A stretch of 64,000 nucleotides of DNA. Origin: Azolla caroliniana. Lineage: Eukaryota; Polypodiophyta. Where the stretch lies: positions 12,400,001-12,464,000 of the forward strand of contig JBHGNT010000005.1 in the NCBI GenBank assembly GCA_043228905.1. The letters run 5' to 3'. Position numbers and translations under genes: made by a program. The notes under the pieces were generated by a model. It saw nothing but the letters and a program-made list of their open reading frames with translations, was not told where the DNA came from and made no database searches. Positions 53,401 to 63,182 of the stretch are shown here, piece after piece; positions within the stretch are counted from its first letter, which is position 1, and each line of letters begins with the position of its first letter.

Positions 53401-54680
53401 CCTATAGCGAAGATGACGACGGTTCGAGTGGTGTTGGCGGTTGCTGCAGCAAGGGGGTGGCATCTTCATCAGATGGATGTGAAGAATGCATTTCCTCAAG
53501 GTGATCTTGAAGAAGAAGTCTTTATGACTCAGCCTCCCGGTTTTTAATCGGAGATGAACAAGTCGGCGGTATGCCGGCTGAAGAAGTCGTTGTACGGCCT
53601 GAAGCAAGCCCCTCAAACTTGGAATGCGAAGATCATGCACCGGTTACGTAAGATGGGGTTTGTGGCCTCCAAATCGGACTCTTCATTGTTCATCCGGCAA
53701 GGCCCAGCCGGTTCGGTATGTATACTGTTGTATGTTGATGATCTAGTCATCATCGGACCGAGTGTTCCAGAAATCAACCGCGTCAAGTCCCAGTTGTCGG
53801 ATGCATTTGAGATGAAGGATCTGGGGGACCTTCATTATTTTCTAGGGATCGAGGTGATCCGAACCCCAGACGGCATATTGCTCTCACAACGACATTACGT
53901 CTTGAATATGATGTACAAGTTCGGCATGACAGAATGTCGACCTATATCCACACCCTTGGACCGGAACCAGAAGCTTCGTCCCAACTCCGAACCGGCCTGC
54001 AACGAGCAATGGTTCCGGCAAATTGTCGAAAGCCTTATTTACTTGACTATCACGTGACCCAACATCAGCTATCCGGTCGGAATGATAAGTTAGTTCATGC
54101 AGCAGCCGACCGTGGAGCACCTTCAGTGCGCGCAAAGGATATTGCGGTATGTCAACGGCACGAAGGACCGGGGACTAATATATCGGCGCGGTATACCCGA
54201 AGAGCTCGTCGGTTACACGGATGCTGACTGGGCCGGCGATGCATCAGATCACCGATCAACCTCCGGTTACATGTTTTCTCTTGGAAGCGCGGTTGTTGCG
54301 TGGAGTAGCAAAAAGCAGCCAACAGTTGCTCTATCGAGCACTGAGGCTGAGTATCGGGGTGCTACCATTGCCACCTGTCAAGCCATTTGGCTTCGGCGAC
54401 TGTTGCAAGACTTACGGATCGAGGTACCGACCCTGATTCTGGTCCACTGCGACAACATAAGCAGTATGCAACTCGCCAAGAACCCCGTATTCCATGCTCG
54501 CACAAAACACATAGAAGTGCACTATCACTTCGTGCGTGAGCGTGTCTTGAGCGGTGAAGTTGAACTTCAGTACGTTCACACAGATCGGCAAGTTGCTGAC
54601 ATCTTCACCAAACCACTCAGCTCGGACAAGTTGTAGCACTTCACCGAAATGCTTGGTGTTCAGCATCTCGACGAGAAACA
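50413..54680 (+). pseudogene. Copia-A5 gag-pol polyprotein (six in-frame stops, no frameshift)
   Basis: ATG 50413 (MDRGMASLLPVEKL). Gag: SNYASWSYKMHQYL, LQLRHKDMSVVDY (a short deletion before it), SFFDLQSMLLVEEN. Knuckle CWYCGKKGHKESEC at 51181. Protease WYVDSGASNHM at about 51400. Integrase HHCC (LWHKWIGHVNYRRL...CEACQLGKQ), core D (LIHSDVWGPA), D (FVSFIDDYTRH) and E (GVAERKNRSL). [60 protein letters not shown] at about 53727. RNase H: YTDADWAGDASDHRSTSG, STEAEY, FHARTKHIEVHYHF, VADIFTKPL. Stops: 52078 (a Trp elsewhere), 52597 (Arg), 53545 (Gln), 54055 (Arg), 54088 (Gln), 54634. Otherwise one frame. Confidence 0.94.
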
Positions 54681-55218
54681 CTTGAGGGGGAGAATGGCCA
54701 AAGACACCGGAACTGGCAAAGGCAAAGAGACTGCCGATTGCGGCAGAGTCAAGAAGGACAGAGCCGACCGAAGGAAGAAGGCCAAGACCCGAACATGGTC
54801 CGATGTGGTGAAGGTCTTGGAACCTAAAGACGAATCGGGAGCAACCGATTCGAACAAGAGCTGGAACGAATCGGAGACAGTCGATTTAGTTCAACAGACA
54901 GATTCGGAAGAATCGGATCAATTCAAGGCCAAGCATACACGGATGCAGCAGAAGTCGATGCCATCACGGAGGAACCGATGGATCGGCAAGCGCCAGAGTC
55001 ATAGCAGCAAAGGAGCTGAGAGGGGCCTATTGAGCAGACATACCGATCGAGAAGATCGAGGCGAGCAGAACAAGAGGGGTTGCGGCAAACAGAACCGGAC
55101 CGGACGAGGAGCGCGAGCAAGGCAGAGCAACGCCAGGAGAAGTCTGTTGGAAGAACCGACTGCCACAGAGACTGACACTAGGATCCAACCTCAAGTTGAG
55201 CTTGAGGGGGAGTGTTGA
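54637..55218 (+). CDS. Copia-A5 3' extension ORF, continuous with the pol frame
   Basis: After the stop at 54634 the same frame continues through HFTEMLGVQHL and a first polypurine-like TTGAGGGGGAGA (54681), then about 180 codons rich in Lys, Arg, Glu and Ser (KKDRADRRKKAKTRTW, TDSEESDQFKAKHTRMQ) to TGA 55216. A second CTTGAGGGGGAG (55201-55212) abuts the 3' LTR. The same layout occurs in copia-A6 (31745-32330). Whether it is a pol C-terminal extension, a separate ORF or spacer is unknown; no fold or motif is recognised beyond basic, nuclear-signal-like clusters. Confidence 0.6.
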   Translation, partial: HFTEMLGVQHLDEKHLRGRMAKDTGTGKGKETADCGRVKKDRADRRKKAKTRTWSDVVKVLEPKDESGATDSNKSWNESETVDLVQQTDSEESDQFKAKHTRMQQKSMPSRRNRWIGKRQSHSSKGAERGLLSRHTDREDRGEQNKRGCGKQNRTGRGARARQSNARRSLLEEPTATETDTRIQPQVELEGEC

Positions 55219-55626
55219 GCGGCAAGCTCAACTCGAGCCGGATCGGCTGAATAAGCCTGAGCCGGCAAGCGAGACGGATCGGTAAGCTGTGAGCAACCGA
55301 GCCGGCAAGCAACTGAGCCGGTGAGCTGGGGAGCCGGTTAGCCGGTTCCAATCAGTACCCGGAAGCCTAGTATTAGTGTAGACTACTAGGCAATTATAGT
55401 CTCGTAGTAAGTGTCAGATGCTCGTGTGAGCATTGAAGTACGCAGTACTTCTGTCAGTCCCACGAGGACTTGTATAAATAATGCTACTGAGCATAGTCGT
55501 ATGTACAGAGTAATTATATCATTTTTTAATATAGCTTTTGCATTCTGCTCTCTCTGTCTCTCCCACGTACTCTATGTATTCCCTACTTTCTCTGTTTTCT
55601 AACGCTTCCGCAAGTAATCGTTTACA
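55213..55626 (+). repeat. 3' LTR of copia-A5
   Basis: 414 bp, TGTTGAGCGG to CGTTTACA. TATAAATA at 55473-55480. Canonical ends, unlike the mutated 5' LTR. Followed by ACAAT. Confidence 0.95.
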
Positions 55627-55631
55627 ACAAT

Positions 55632-55960
55632 GACCTACAAATGTCTCCCATTTCAATTTAAAACAAAGTCTTTTCATGCCATGTGTGTTTATTATACATA
55701 CCCATCTTGGCTCTTACAACTTATATCCCATAACACACAAACTTTGCACTTATTTGTAGCATTTTCATGTGGATCTACCAACACTTCACCCATTTGACTC
55801 ATCAAATCTAAGTTTTGAGATACAAGCTCAACATTGGGTGCGTAAACCAGTCCGTAAACCAATGCGTAGACTGGGTGCGTAAACCGGGTGTGCAACGAGA
55901 GGTCGTAGCGGTGCGTAAATCGGGAGGCCATTGGAAAGATATCCCGTGGAGGAATATATT
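55632..55960. other. Flank of gypsy-5 and start of copia-A4 LTR region
   Basis: AT-rich sequence to about 55830, probably the original target of gypsy-5. Then comes a GCGTAAACC-rich repeat stretch (55840-55925), which may be U3 of the copia-A4 LTR or unrelated simple repeat. No ORF with recognisable content. Confidence 0.4.
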
Positions 55961-56102
55961 TTGGGAGTTAGAGTAGGGGCTCATTGATGAGCATTGAAGT
56001 ATGTGTCAGTACTTCTATTAGTCCGTATGGACTTGTATAAAGTGCTCTCTGAGCACATCCTATGTACAGAGTGTTATTTGCTTGGAAATAGAACTGATGT
56101 CT

Positions 56103-56176
<74 letters not shown>

Positions 56177-56278
56177 CCTTCTTCTCTCTGTGTTTTCTGT
56201 GTTTCACCGAACTATCATATTTCCGAACTGTGTGCTCAGTGTCTTTTACACACACGCTTCCGCACATATTCCTTTTCA
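55961..56278 (+). repeat. 5' LTR (right part) of copia-A4
   Basis: Matches copia-A5 LTR from GAGCATTGAAGTA (55987) onwards: CTTGTATAAAGTGC box at about 56032, GTACAGAGTGTTAT, CT-rich leader expanded to a microsatellite, end CCTTTTCA at 56278. The left boundary is not certain. Confidence 0.75.
56104..56172. repeat. (TC)n microsatellite, about 69 bp, in the copia-A4 LTR
   Basis: Pure TC dinucleotides, where copia-A5 LTR has only TTCTCTCTCTGTCTCTCCC. Expansion happened in place inside R/U5. Confidence 0.95.
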
Positions 56279-56290
56279 TGGTATCAGAGC
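56279..56290 (+). promoter_or_regulatory. Primer-binding site of copia-A4
   Basis: TGGTATCAGAGC directly after the LTR end. Confidence 0.92.
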
Positions 56291-56360
56291 GCAAGGGTTG
56301 AGACTCCTCTGCAGCCGACAGAAAAGCAAGCGATAAAGATAGAGTCAAGTTTTTTCAATT

Positions 56361-58084
56361 TTGGAAAAGATACGACAACAATATGGACAGAGGAATGGGA
56401 CAAAAGATACGACTGAGAAGCTCGACAGGAGCAACTACGCATCTTGGTCTTACAAGATGCACCAGTATCTGCTCGTTCATGGTTACTGGAGTTATGTTGA
56501 TGGAGCTAATGATGCAACACCCGAATCGACAAATAGAGATTTCTCGTCCTCGGAACATGCAGCAAGCAGAGTTCTCTACTGCTTCGCATCCTGTGTGAGC
56601 GATCAGCTTCTGAGCTACATTCGGGATGCGAAGACACCAAAGGATGCTTGGGGAAATCTGAAAAAGATTTTCGTCACGAGCACTACAGCCAAAAAGCTCC
56701 AACTCAGGCAAGAGTTGAGCAATGTTCAACAATGAGATATGTCGGTGGCTGACTACACTTCCAAGATCAAGGACATCTATGACTCTCTCACCTTCATCGA
56801 TGTAAATGTTGAGGAGGACGAAATGGTGCAAGTATGTCTCAAAGGGTTAGCGTCGAAGTTCCGCGTTGTCCAAACTGCGGTCTATACGAGGGAGAATACG
56901 TCATCGTTTTTTTTACTTACAATCAATGCTCCTAGTAGAGGAGAACCACACGGGTGCATCAACGAGTATGCACACCGACAACAAGATGTTGTACACGGAG
57001 GAATATAGGCCCCATGGTTGTGGCGGACGAGGCGAGTTGGCGCACAATGGAGGCGGCTGACAGGAGCAAGATGGAAGGCATGGTCGTAATGCTAACAATA
57101 GTTCCGGACCCTCCGGAAGCAGGGGGAGTCAAGGCGGTGCAAGAAACCCGCCGCGGAATGTTGATACTATCGCAAGAAAGGCCACAGGGAGCGCGAGTGC
57201 TAGAAGAAACGTGTCGATTCGGAGAAAACCACATCCGGATCCAGGCAAACCGAAAAAGGAAATCGGCAGCGACCTAGCCTTCGTAATGAAGCACACAGCC
57301 AATTCGATGGTGGTGAACACCTCGAAACCGAACGAGGTGTGGTGTGTTGACTCCGGAGAGTCAAATCATCTGACGAGTCACGAGCAATGGTTCTCGTACT
57401 TGGAGAAACCAGAAAAACAAGGAGTGGTTGAAACTAGAGATGACACTCCGCCAACCATCGAACATGTAGGAGAAGTTCCCCTTTGCCACGTCAAGCAGAA
57501 AAGGAAACTCATGAACGTGCTACACGTCCCATCTTGATTGCTACATCGAAGAAGAAGGCAAGATAATTGCGCAAGTGCACCGTAAAGGGAGGATGTTTAT
57601 CCTCGAGACCAAAGACGTAGGCACCGCTATGTTCGCAAAAGGGCAAAAGGTCGAATCAGATATCAACCTGTGGCACAAGCGGTTCGGCCACGTACATTTC
57701 CCGAAGCTTCAAGAAATGCAGACGAAAAACATCATTTTCGGCTTGCCGAAATTCAGTGGCCGAAAGGGCCAAGTTTGTGAAGCCTACCAGTTGGGAAAAC
57801 ATCAACGACTTCCATTCCCCAATGACTATAACTGGAGTCGAAATCTGCTCGATGTGATCCATTCGGATGTATGGGGACCAGCACAAAACGTAAGTCTCGA
57901 TGGAAGCCAATATTTCGTGACTTTCATTGATGACTTCTCTCGGCACACTTGGGCGTGCTTGATCGCGAAATAGAGCGAAATCTTCACGTGTTTCCTAAAG
58001 GTAAACAGCCTTGAAGAAAGGGAAATCGAACGAAAGATCAAGTGCCTAAGATCCGATGCCCAAGAGATGCAGAGAGGCGTCAAA
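56361..58084 (+). pseudogene. Copia-A4 gag, protease, integrase start (first unit)
   Basis: Gag: EKLDRSNYASWSYKMHQYL, VLYCFASCVSDQLLSYI, LQLRQELSNVQQ then TGA 56733 then DMSVADYTSKIKDI. The CCHC knuckle (about 57155) is degraded. Protease WCVDSGESNHL (Ala to Glu). Pre-integrase LWHKRFGHVHFPKLQEMQ and CEAYQLGK (second zinc Cys to Tyr). Integrase D (VIHSDVWGPA) and D (FVTFIDDFSRHTW), TAG at 57971. At about 58084, after KCLRSDA, the sequence jumps back to the knuckle-protease spacer. Confidence 0.85.
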
Positions 58085-59614
58085 GGTTGCACTATGCGGA
58101 AGGCTCCGAATGAGCCGGAAATGGATCGGGCCCAGCCTTCGTAATGAAGCACAAGGCTAATTCAATGGCCATGAACACCTCTAGAGCAAACGAGGTATGG
58201 TATGTTGACTCCGGAGCGTCAAATCATATGATGAGTCACGAGGAATGGTTCTCGTACCTGGAGAGACCGGAAAAAAAAGGAGTGGTGGAAACTAGAGACG
58301 ACACTCCGCATACCATCGAACATGTCGGTGAAGTTCCCCTTAGTCACGTTGGACAAAAAGGGAAGCTCATGAACGTACTACACGTCCCGAAAATAACCAA
58401 GAACCTAGTGTTGGTCGACCAAATCGTTGACCAAGGGATGCAAGTTCGATTCACGCATCTCGGGTGCTTCATAGAAGAGGAAGGCAAAATAATCGTGCAA
58501 GGGCTCCGTGAAGGGAGGATATTTATCCTTGAGACCAAACGTAGGCACCGCTATGTTCTCAAAAGGACAGAAGGTCGAGTCGAACATCACCCTGTGGCAT
58601 AAGTGGTTCGGCCATGTCAATTTCCCGAGGCTTCGAGAGATGCAGATGAAAAACATTGTTTTCGGCCTGCCGAAATTTAGTGGCCAAAACGGCCAAGGCT
58701 ACGAAGCCTACCAGTTGGGAAAACATCACCGACTTCCATTCCCCAATGAGTGTAACTGGAGTTGAAATCCTCTCGATGTGATCCATTCGGATGTATGGGT
58801 ACCAGCACAGAACGTCAGTCTCGGTGGAAGCCGATATTTCGTGACTTTTATTGATGACTTCTCTCGGCACACTTGGGTGTGCTTGATCGCGAAATAGAGC
58901 GAAGTCCTTGCGTGTTTCCTGAAGGTAAAGAGACTTGCAAAAAGGGAAATCGGATGAAAGATCAAGTGCCTAAGATCCGATGGTGGGAAGAAGTACTTCT
59001 CCGACCAGTTCTAGAATTATCTACATGACGAAGGAATTTGGCACGAAATTCTCCTGTAGATACAAGCCGCAGCAGAACGGCGTGGCCAAGCGGAAAAATT
59101 AGACGATCAAAGAGGAGGCTAGGGCAAGCAATGCTCGAAGAGAAGCATATGCCAAAATTTTATTGGGTTGAACCCGTAAGGATGGTTGTTTACCTGCGGA
59201 ATCGGATTTCTGCTAATGGAGGAGTGTCGCCACACTTCAAGAAGAAGCCGAACTTGGAACACTTGAGGGTTTTCGGTAGCATCGTGTATGTGCATGTGCC
59301 GAAGGAGAAATGGAGGAAGTTGGACGCCAAAGCCAAGAAGTGTATCTTGGTTGGCTACTCGGACGAACAGAAGTGTTATAAGTGTTATAACCCCCGATCC
59401 AAACAAGCTCACGTAAGTCATGATGTTGTGTTCGACGAGTCTGCGTCCTGGTACTTGCCTTCGCCTCCAACCACGGACGACCCCATTTTGATCATTGACA
59501 AAGCAATCCGCGAGTCTGAAATGCCTCAGGACGAAGGAGAAATCAGAGCTCCTGAAGAGAGTCCAATCACATTCACACTAAGTTGGCTGAATGAGCGACT
59601 GTGTCGGCATGACC
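58085..59614 (+). pseudogene. Copia-A4 second protease-integrase unit and integrase end
   Basis: Repeats the segment from before FVMKHKANSMAMN: protease WYVDSGASNHMM, LLNVLHVP-like stretch, pre-integrase LWHKWFGHVNFPRLREMQ, YEAYQLGK, integrase D (VIHSDVW) and D (FVTFIDDFSRHTW), TAG at 58894. It goes on to integrase E region (QQNGVAKRKN), AMLEEKHMPKFY, VYVHVPKEKWRKLDAKAKKCILVGYS and the linker, cut at 59614 by the gypsy-6 LTR. Units one and two share about 850 bp in tandem. Confidence 0.83.
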
Positions 59615-60087
59615 TGTTATGTACACATAACATTGGTGAGGGTAGGTCACTAATATTTACATTAGTGAAGGGTATGTTCACTAATGTTAAAAAGGGGACT
59701 AATGATTGGATAGAAGGAATGATAGATGCATGCACTATCATGATTTGGACAACCAATGAATGGAGAGCCTTTTAGAAAGGCACAACTATTCAAGGGGCCT
59801 AGGAAAAGGTATAAATATGAGGCGTAGCTACCCTCATAAGGACATTACGTTGGAAGGCTATTGTCTTAGACACCAGTGGTGCAGGCTAGGCTTTCGTCTC
59901 GACGATCATGTTTATCTCTTCCAAGGTATTAGTCATCCTAATATTCGGCAGTATGGGACGTCGGTGGTAGGTTGGCTATGTTTAGATCATAGCTCGGGTG
60001 TGGTCGGGTGGAACGAGTTCTTCTATCCAATATATTTTCCTTCTTTTACTTTAGTTTGGTCTATTGATTAGTAATAGACTCTTAACA
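59615..60087 (+). repeat. 5' LTR of gypsy-6
   Basis: 473 bp, TGTTATGTACACATAAC to ACTCTTAACA, followed by a primer site. TATAAATA at 59810-59817. Contains repeated CACTAAT/ACATTAGTGA motifs (59645-59700). The 3' LTR is outside the window, so a target duplication cannot be checked. Confidence 0.88.
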
Positions 60088-60088
60088 G

Positions 60089-60100
60089 TGGTATCAGAGC
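60089..60100 (+). promoter_or_regulatory. Primer-binding site of gypsy-6
   Basis: TGGTATCAGAGC one base after the LTR: initiator Met tRNA. Confidence 0.92.
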
Positions 60101-61691
60101 TTTTACTAACAAATTTTTTTGTTGTTTTGATATTTTTTGCGTGTGAGCGATGGGGATCTAACAAGGCTCGTCATGCTCTTCTCAGGATCAAAACAACACT
60201 CTAAACCCAGTATTCCTCTTTCTCGATCTCTCTTCTTTGTATGATACATTCTTGTTGGTCGAATCAAATTTATATTACGTTTTCTTTTCTTTTCTTTCTT
60301 CTTTCTACCACGATACGATTTTAATTATTATTGTGAATTGGGCCAAGCATGTTTGCACTAATCGCACACGCTCAACTCATGGCCTTTTGCATATTGTGAT
60401 GTATCTCCCACTCTCCTTTCTCTTGAGCCTTCTCTTACGATATTAATTATTGTTGTGCATCAGGTCAAGCATGTTTTCCTTAATTGCACATGCTCACCTC
60501 ATGTCCCTTTTGCATATGATGTTGAGGATGCCACTCTTCCCTATTGAGCCATCACTTGGCCGATTCTATGGGATGTTGTGGCCATGACGAGGTGTATGTC
60601 GCCTACCTATACCACACTACTCTCTATTGAGCCATCACTTTGCCGATTCTAGGGATATGTGGTGGTCTTAAGGAGGTGCATGTCGACTACCCTAGGTTCT
60701 TAGCTTAAGGCATGCTTAATGTTCCATACACCTAATTGATTATTATTCTAATTAATTTCTAATTACACAAATTGTCGTTTCACTTTTGTATGATTTTCTC
60801 GTAATTGTGATTTACCCACCCATAATTAACTCTCCTTTTTCCCCTTTCTTTTCATGTTTAAAGTATTTACATGCGTTTACCTATGATGTAACGTTTATGT
60901 GTAGACTATCTTTCGTATTGATTGGGCATCATGTCGCTTTTTGAACAATTATTTCCAACGGGTCATCTAGGTTTACCTCATATTATTGAGCCTTAGAACT
61001 CAAGTGAAATCATATGAGTTTCCCTATTGATGTTTTACTCATAAATTTGAGTAAATATTACATCTTTGCGCACAATACCACCACCATTTGTATCAATTTG
61101 TGGCTTATGTCACAATTGTGCAAATTACAACCACCATATTTGGATGTATATGTGCATACCTCGCACCATCTATTTATTTGTGACATTGTTTTTTTAGTAG
61201 GTAGCACGTGGGTTTTTTTACCCTTGTTTTCGTCACTACTTGCCTCTAATGGATAGTGCCTTATTTTATCATTTTTATCATCACATTTGCTTGTTACTCG
61301 CAAGACTAGAATATTACTTGCGAGTGCACTTGTTTTTTCACGTAATACACTTTCTTGACCATATCAATACATGTTGGGTTGGCATTTTAATATAAGGCTA
61401 ACTAGGAAACTACGTTGATGTTAGAACCATGGTTGAGCCTCGGGGAGCCGCCATGATTATTCAAGATAGAGATCCAAGAAAAACATCTTAGCTATGTTTT
61501 CCCCCATGGTTTTTAAAACACCATAGTGTTACCATAGTTATCGGATCTCGAATCACATCTCATATGTTTAGAGGGGTAAAGACGTGAGATGCTTTTTTGA
61601 CAAAGTTCTTCCAATCAAAATTTCAAGCATTCATTTTGCTTGTGTATTTTCTTAACCTCCTTATTTATATTGCATACCCACAGCTTGCATC
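60101..61691 (+). other. Untranslated leader of gypsy-6 with tandem repeats
   Basis: 1.6 kb between primer site and gag with no convincing ORF. Two imperfect tandem duplications: about 115 bp (60321-60435 and 60436-60548, sharing GTCAAGCATGTTT-like and ACTCATG..CCTTTTGCAT motifs) and about 90 bp (60530-60620 and 60622-60705, sharing CTATTGAGCCATCACTT). The rest is AT-rich. Confidence 0.7.
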
Positions 61692-63182
61692 ATGGAACAA
61701 GTTTTGAACATTGTTGGAGCGATCTCTCCGATCGAGACCTCTCAACTCCAATCTGCATCTCGCACACAAGCTGAGATCACTATTGAGTAATTGCTCACTA
61801 CTACCTTGAATCAATTGGCTGAAATGAGGCAAGCCAATATGGCATTGGAAAAGAAATTCCAAGAATTGACTATTGAGTCCAAGAAAGAAGGTGAACCTTC
61901 TTTTGTAGTCACGCAATTCAAGGGAGATAAGAAAGAAAGAACCGAGGAGGCCATTAGCACATGGCTTGGTCGTTGGAAGTCTCACTTTGAGCTCCACCCC
62001 AAGCCCGATGCTGTAAAAATTGGTTATGTCGGCCGTGAGTTAGGTGGCCAAGTTGTTGCTTGGTGGCGTGGCCTAAGGACTGCAAAGAACTTACCCACAC
62101 CTATTTTTAAGAAATAGTTTTTGCAGCCACCTTCTCAAACTGAACAAGTGCAACACTTGCTCACGTTGTCGAGTAAGCCATTTATCTCTCTCAAGGATTA
62201 TGTGCATCATGCTCTAACCCAGATCCAAAAATCAGGACTTACGGGTGAGAAATGGTTTTTTGCTTGCTTTTTGAATGGTATTCCTAATGGGGATTACCAT
62301 TGGATTGTCCATGACAAGGACCCCACAATTTTTTAGGAAGCCGTCAACATTGTACTTCGGTACCATAGGACTTCCAAGAAAGACCACAATAAACCTGAGT
62401 TTGCCAAAACTCCGAATGTCAAGTTCATTGGGAAACGTAACCAATCCAATGACACTCTTGACCGCAACTCCAAGACACCTAAACTCTTCTGTGCATATTG
62501 CAAGAAGCAGGGCCACACAAAGGATACCTATCGTGGTCTTGAGAGGAAGTCAATGAACACCCCTCCTCAAGGCAAATCTACGATTCACACAGGTGAGTCT
62601 TTTGATGTTGTTGAAGTTCATACCAACCACTTAAGTTCATGTGAATGCACTTTTCCTTCACATTTACTTGAAACTAATGATTTACTCCAAGTTGTCGGGT
62701 ATATCAATGGAACACAAGCACATTTCTTGTTTGATTCCGGTAGTTCTCACAATTTTCTTAATGATCACTTTGTGCAGCAAATGGAATTCCACATAAACGC
62801 AAGTGATCATATCTATCAAGTTCACATGGCAAATGGAAGCGTTCAACACATCAATGGCATTGTTTGTCAACTGCCAATTCAAATAGATACCTATTTGGAG
62901 AAGCTAGACTTTCATGTTATGAAACTTCAATCCACAGATGTCATTTTAGGATACCCTTGGTTTTTTAATAAAAACCCTTCTTTGTCCATTGATTGGGTTA
63001 ATCACTCAAATACATTTGAACTTAATAATTGTAAACATTTTATTCAATGTTCCAAACTTCCTTCTTCTAAATCTTTAAGTGAGTATTCTAGTTCATTAAT
63101 TTATTCGTGTCTAATTGATCCTGCACTTCAATTTTATTATTTTAATATTAACGTCACACCATTGCCACATTATGAACAATGA
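61692..63182 (+). pseudogene. Gypsy-6 gag and protease (in-frame stops)
   Basis: ATG 61692 (MEQVLNIVGAISP). One frame runs to TGA 63180 with stops at 61788, 62115 and 62334. Gag domain: FKGDKKERTEEAISTWLGRW, ELGGQVVAWWRGL, WFFACFLNGIP. Knuckle CAYCKKQGHTKDTY has Tyr for the last Cys. Protease: FLFDSGSSHNFLN at about 62728 with the DSG triad, IDTYLEKLDFHVM, VILGYPWF at about 62940. Chromovirus-like gag-protease fusion. Reading resumes in the same frame after each stop. Confidence 0.9.

Larger units (their letters stand above)
49904..55626 (+). mobile_element. Copia-A5, complete LTR retrotransposon
   Basis: 5' LTR 49904-50317, primer site 50318, gag-pol, 3' extension, polypurine tract, 3' LTR 55213-55626, target duplication ACAAT (49899-49903 and 55627-55631). 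The LTRs have equal length and differ at about 17 of 414 positions by eye (4%). The coding part (50413 to about 55218) is a single reading frame broken by six stops and no frameshift. Confidence 0.96.

Noticed and set aside
56082-56348. ORFs rich in Ser-Leu or Arg-Glu around 56.1 kb
   Set aside because: They read the (TC)n array in both directions; no protein.
60089-60110. A tRNA gene suggested by TGGTATCAGAGC matches
   Set aside because: These are primer-binding sites next to LTR ends (37778, 50318, 56279, 60089), not tRNA genes; no cloverleaf is present.
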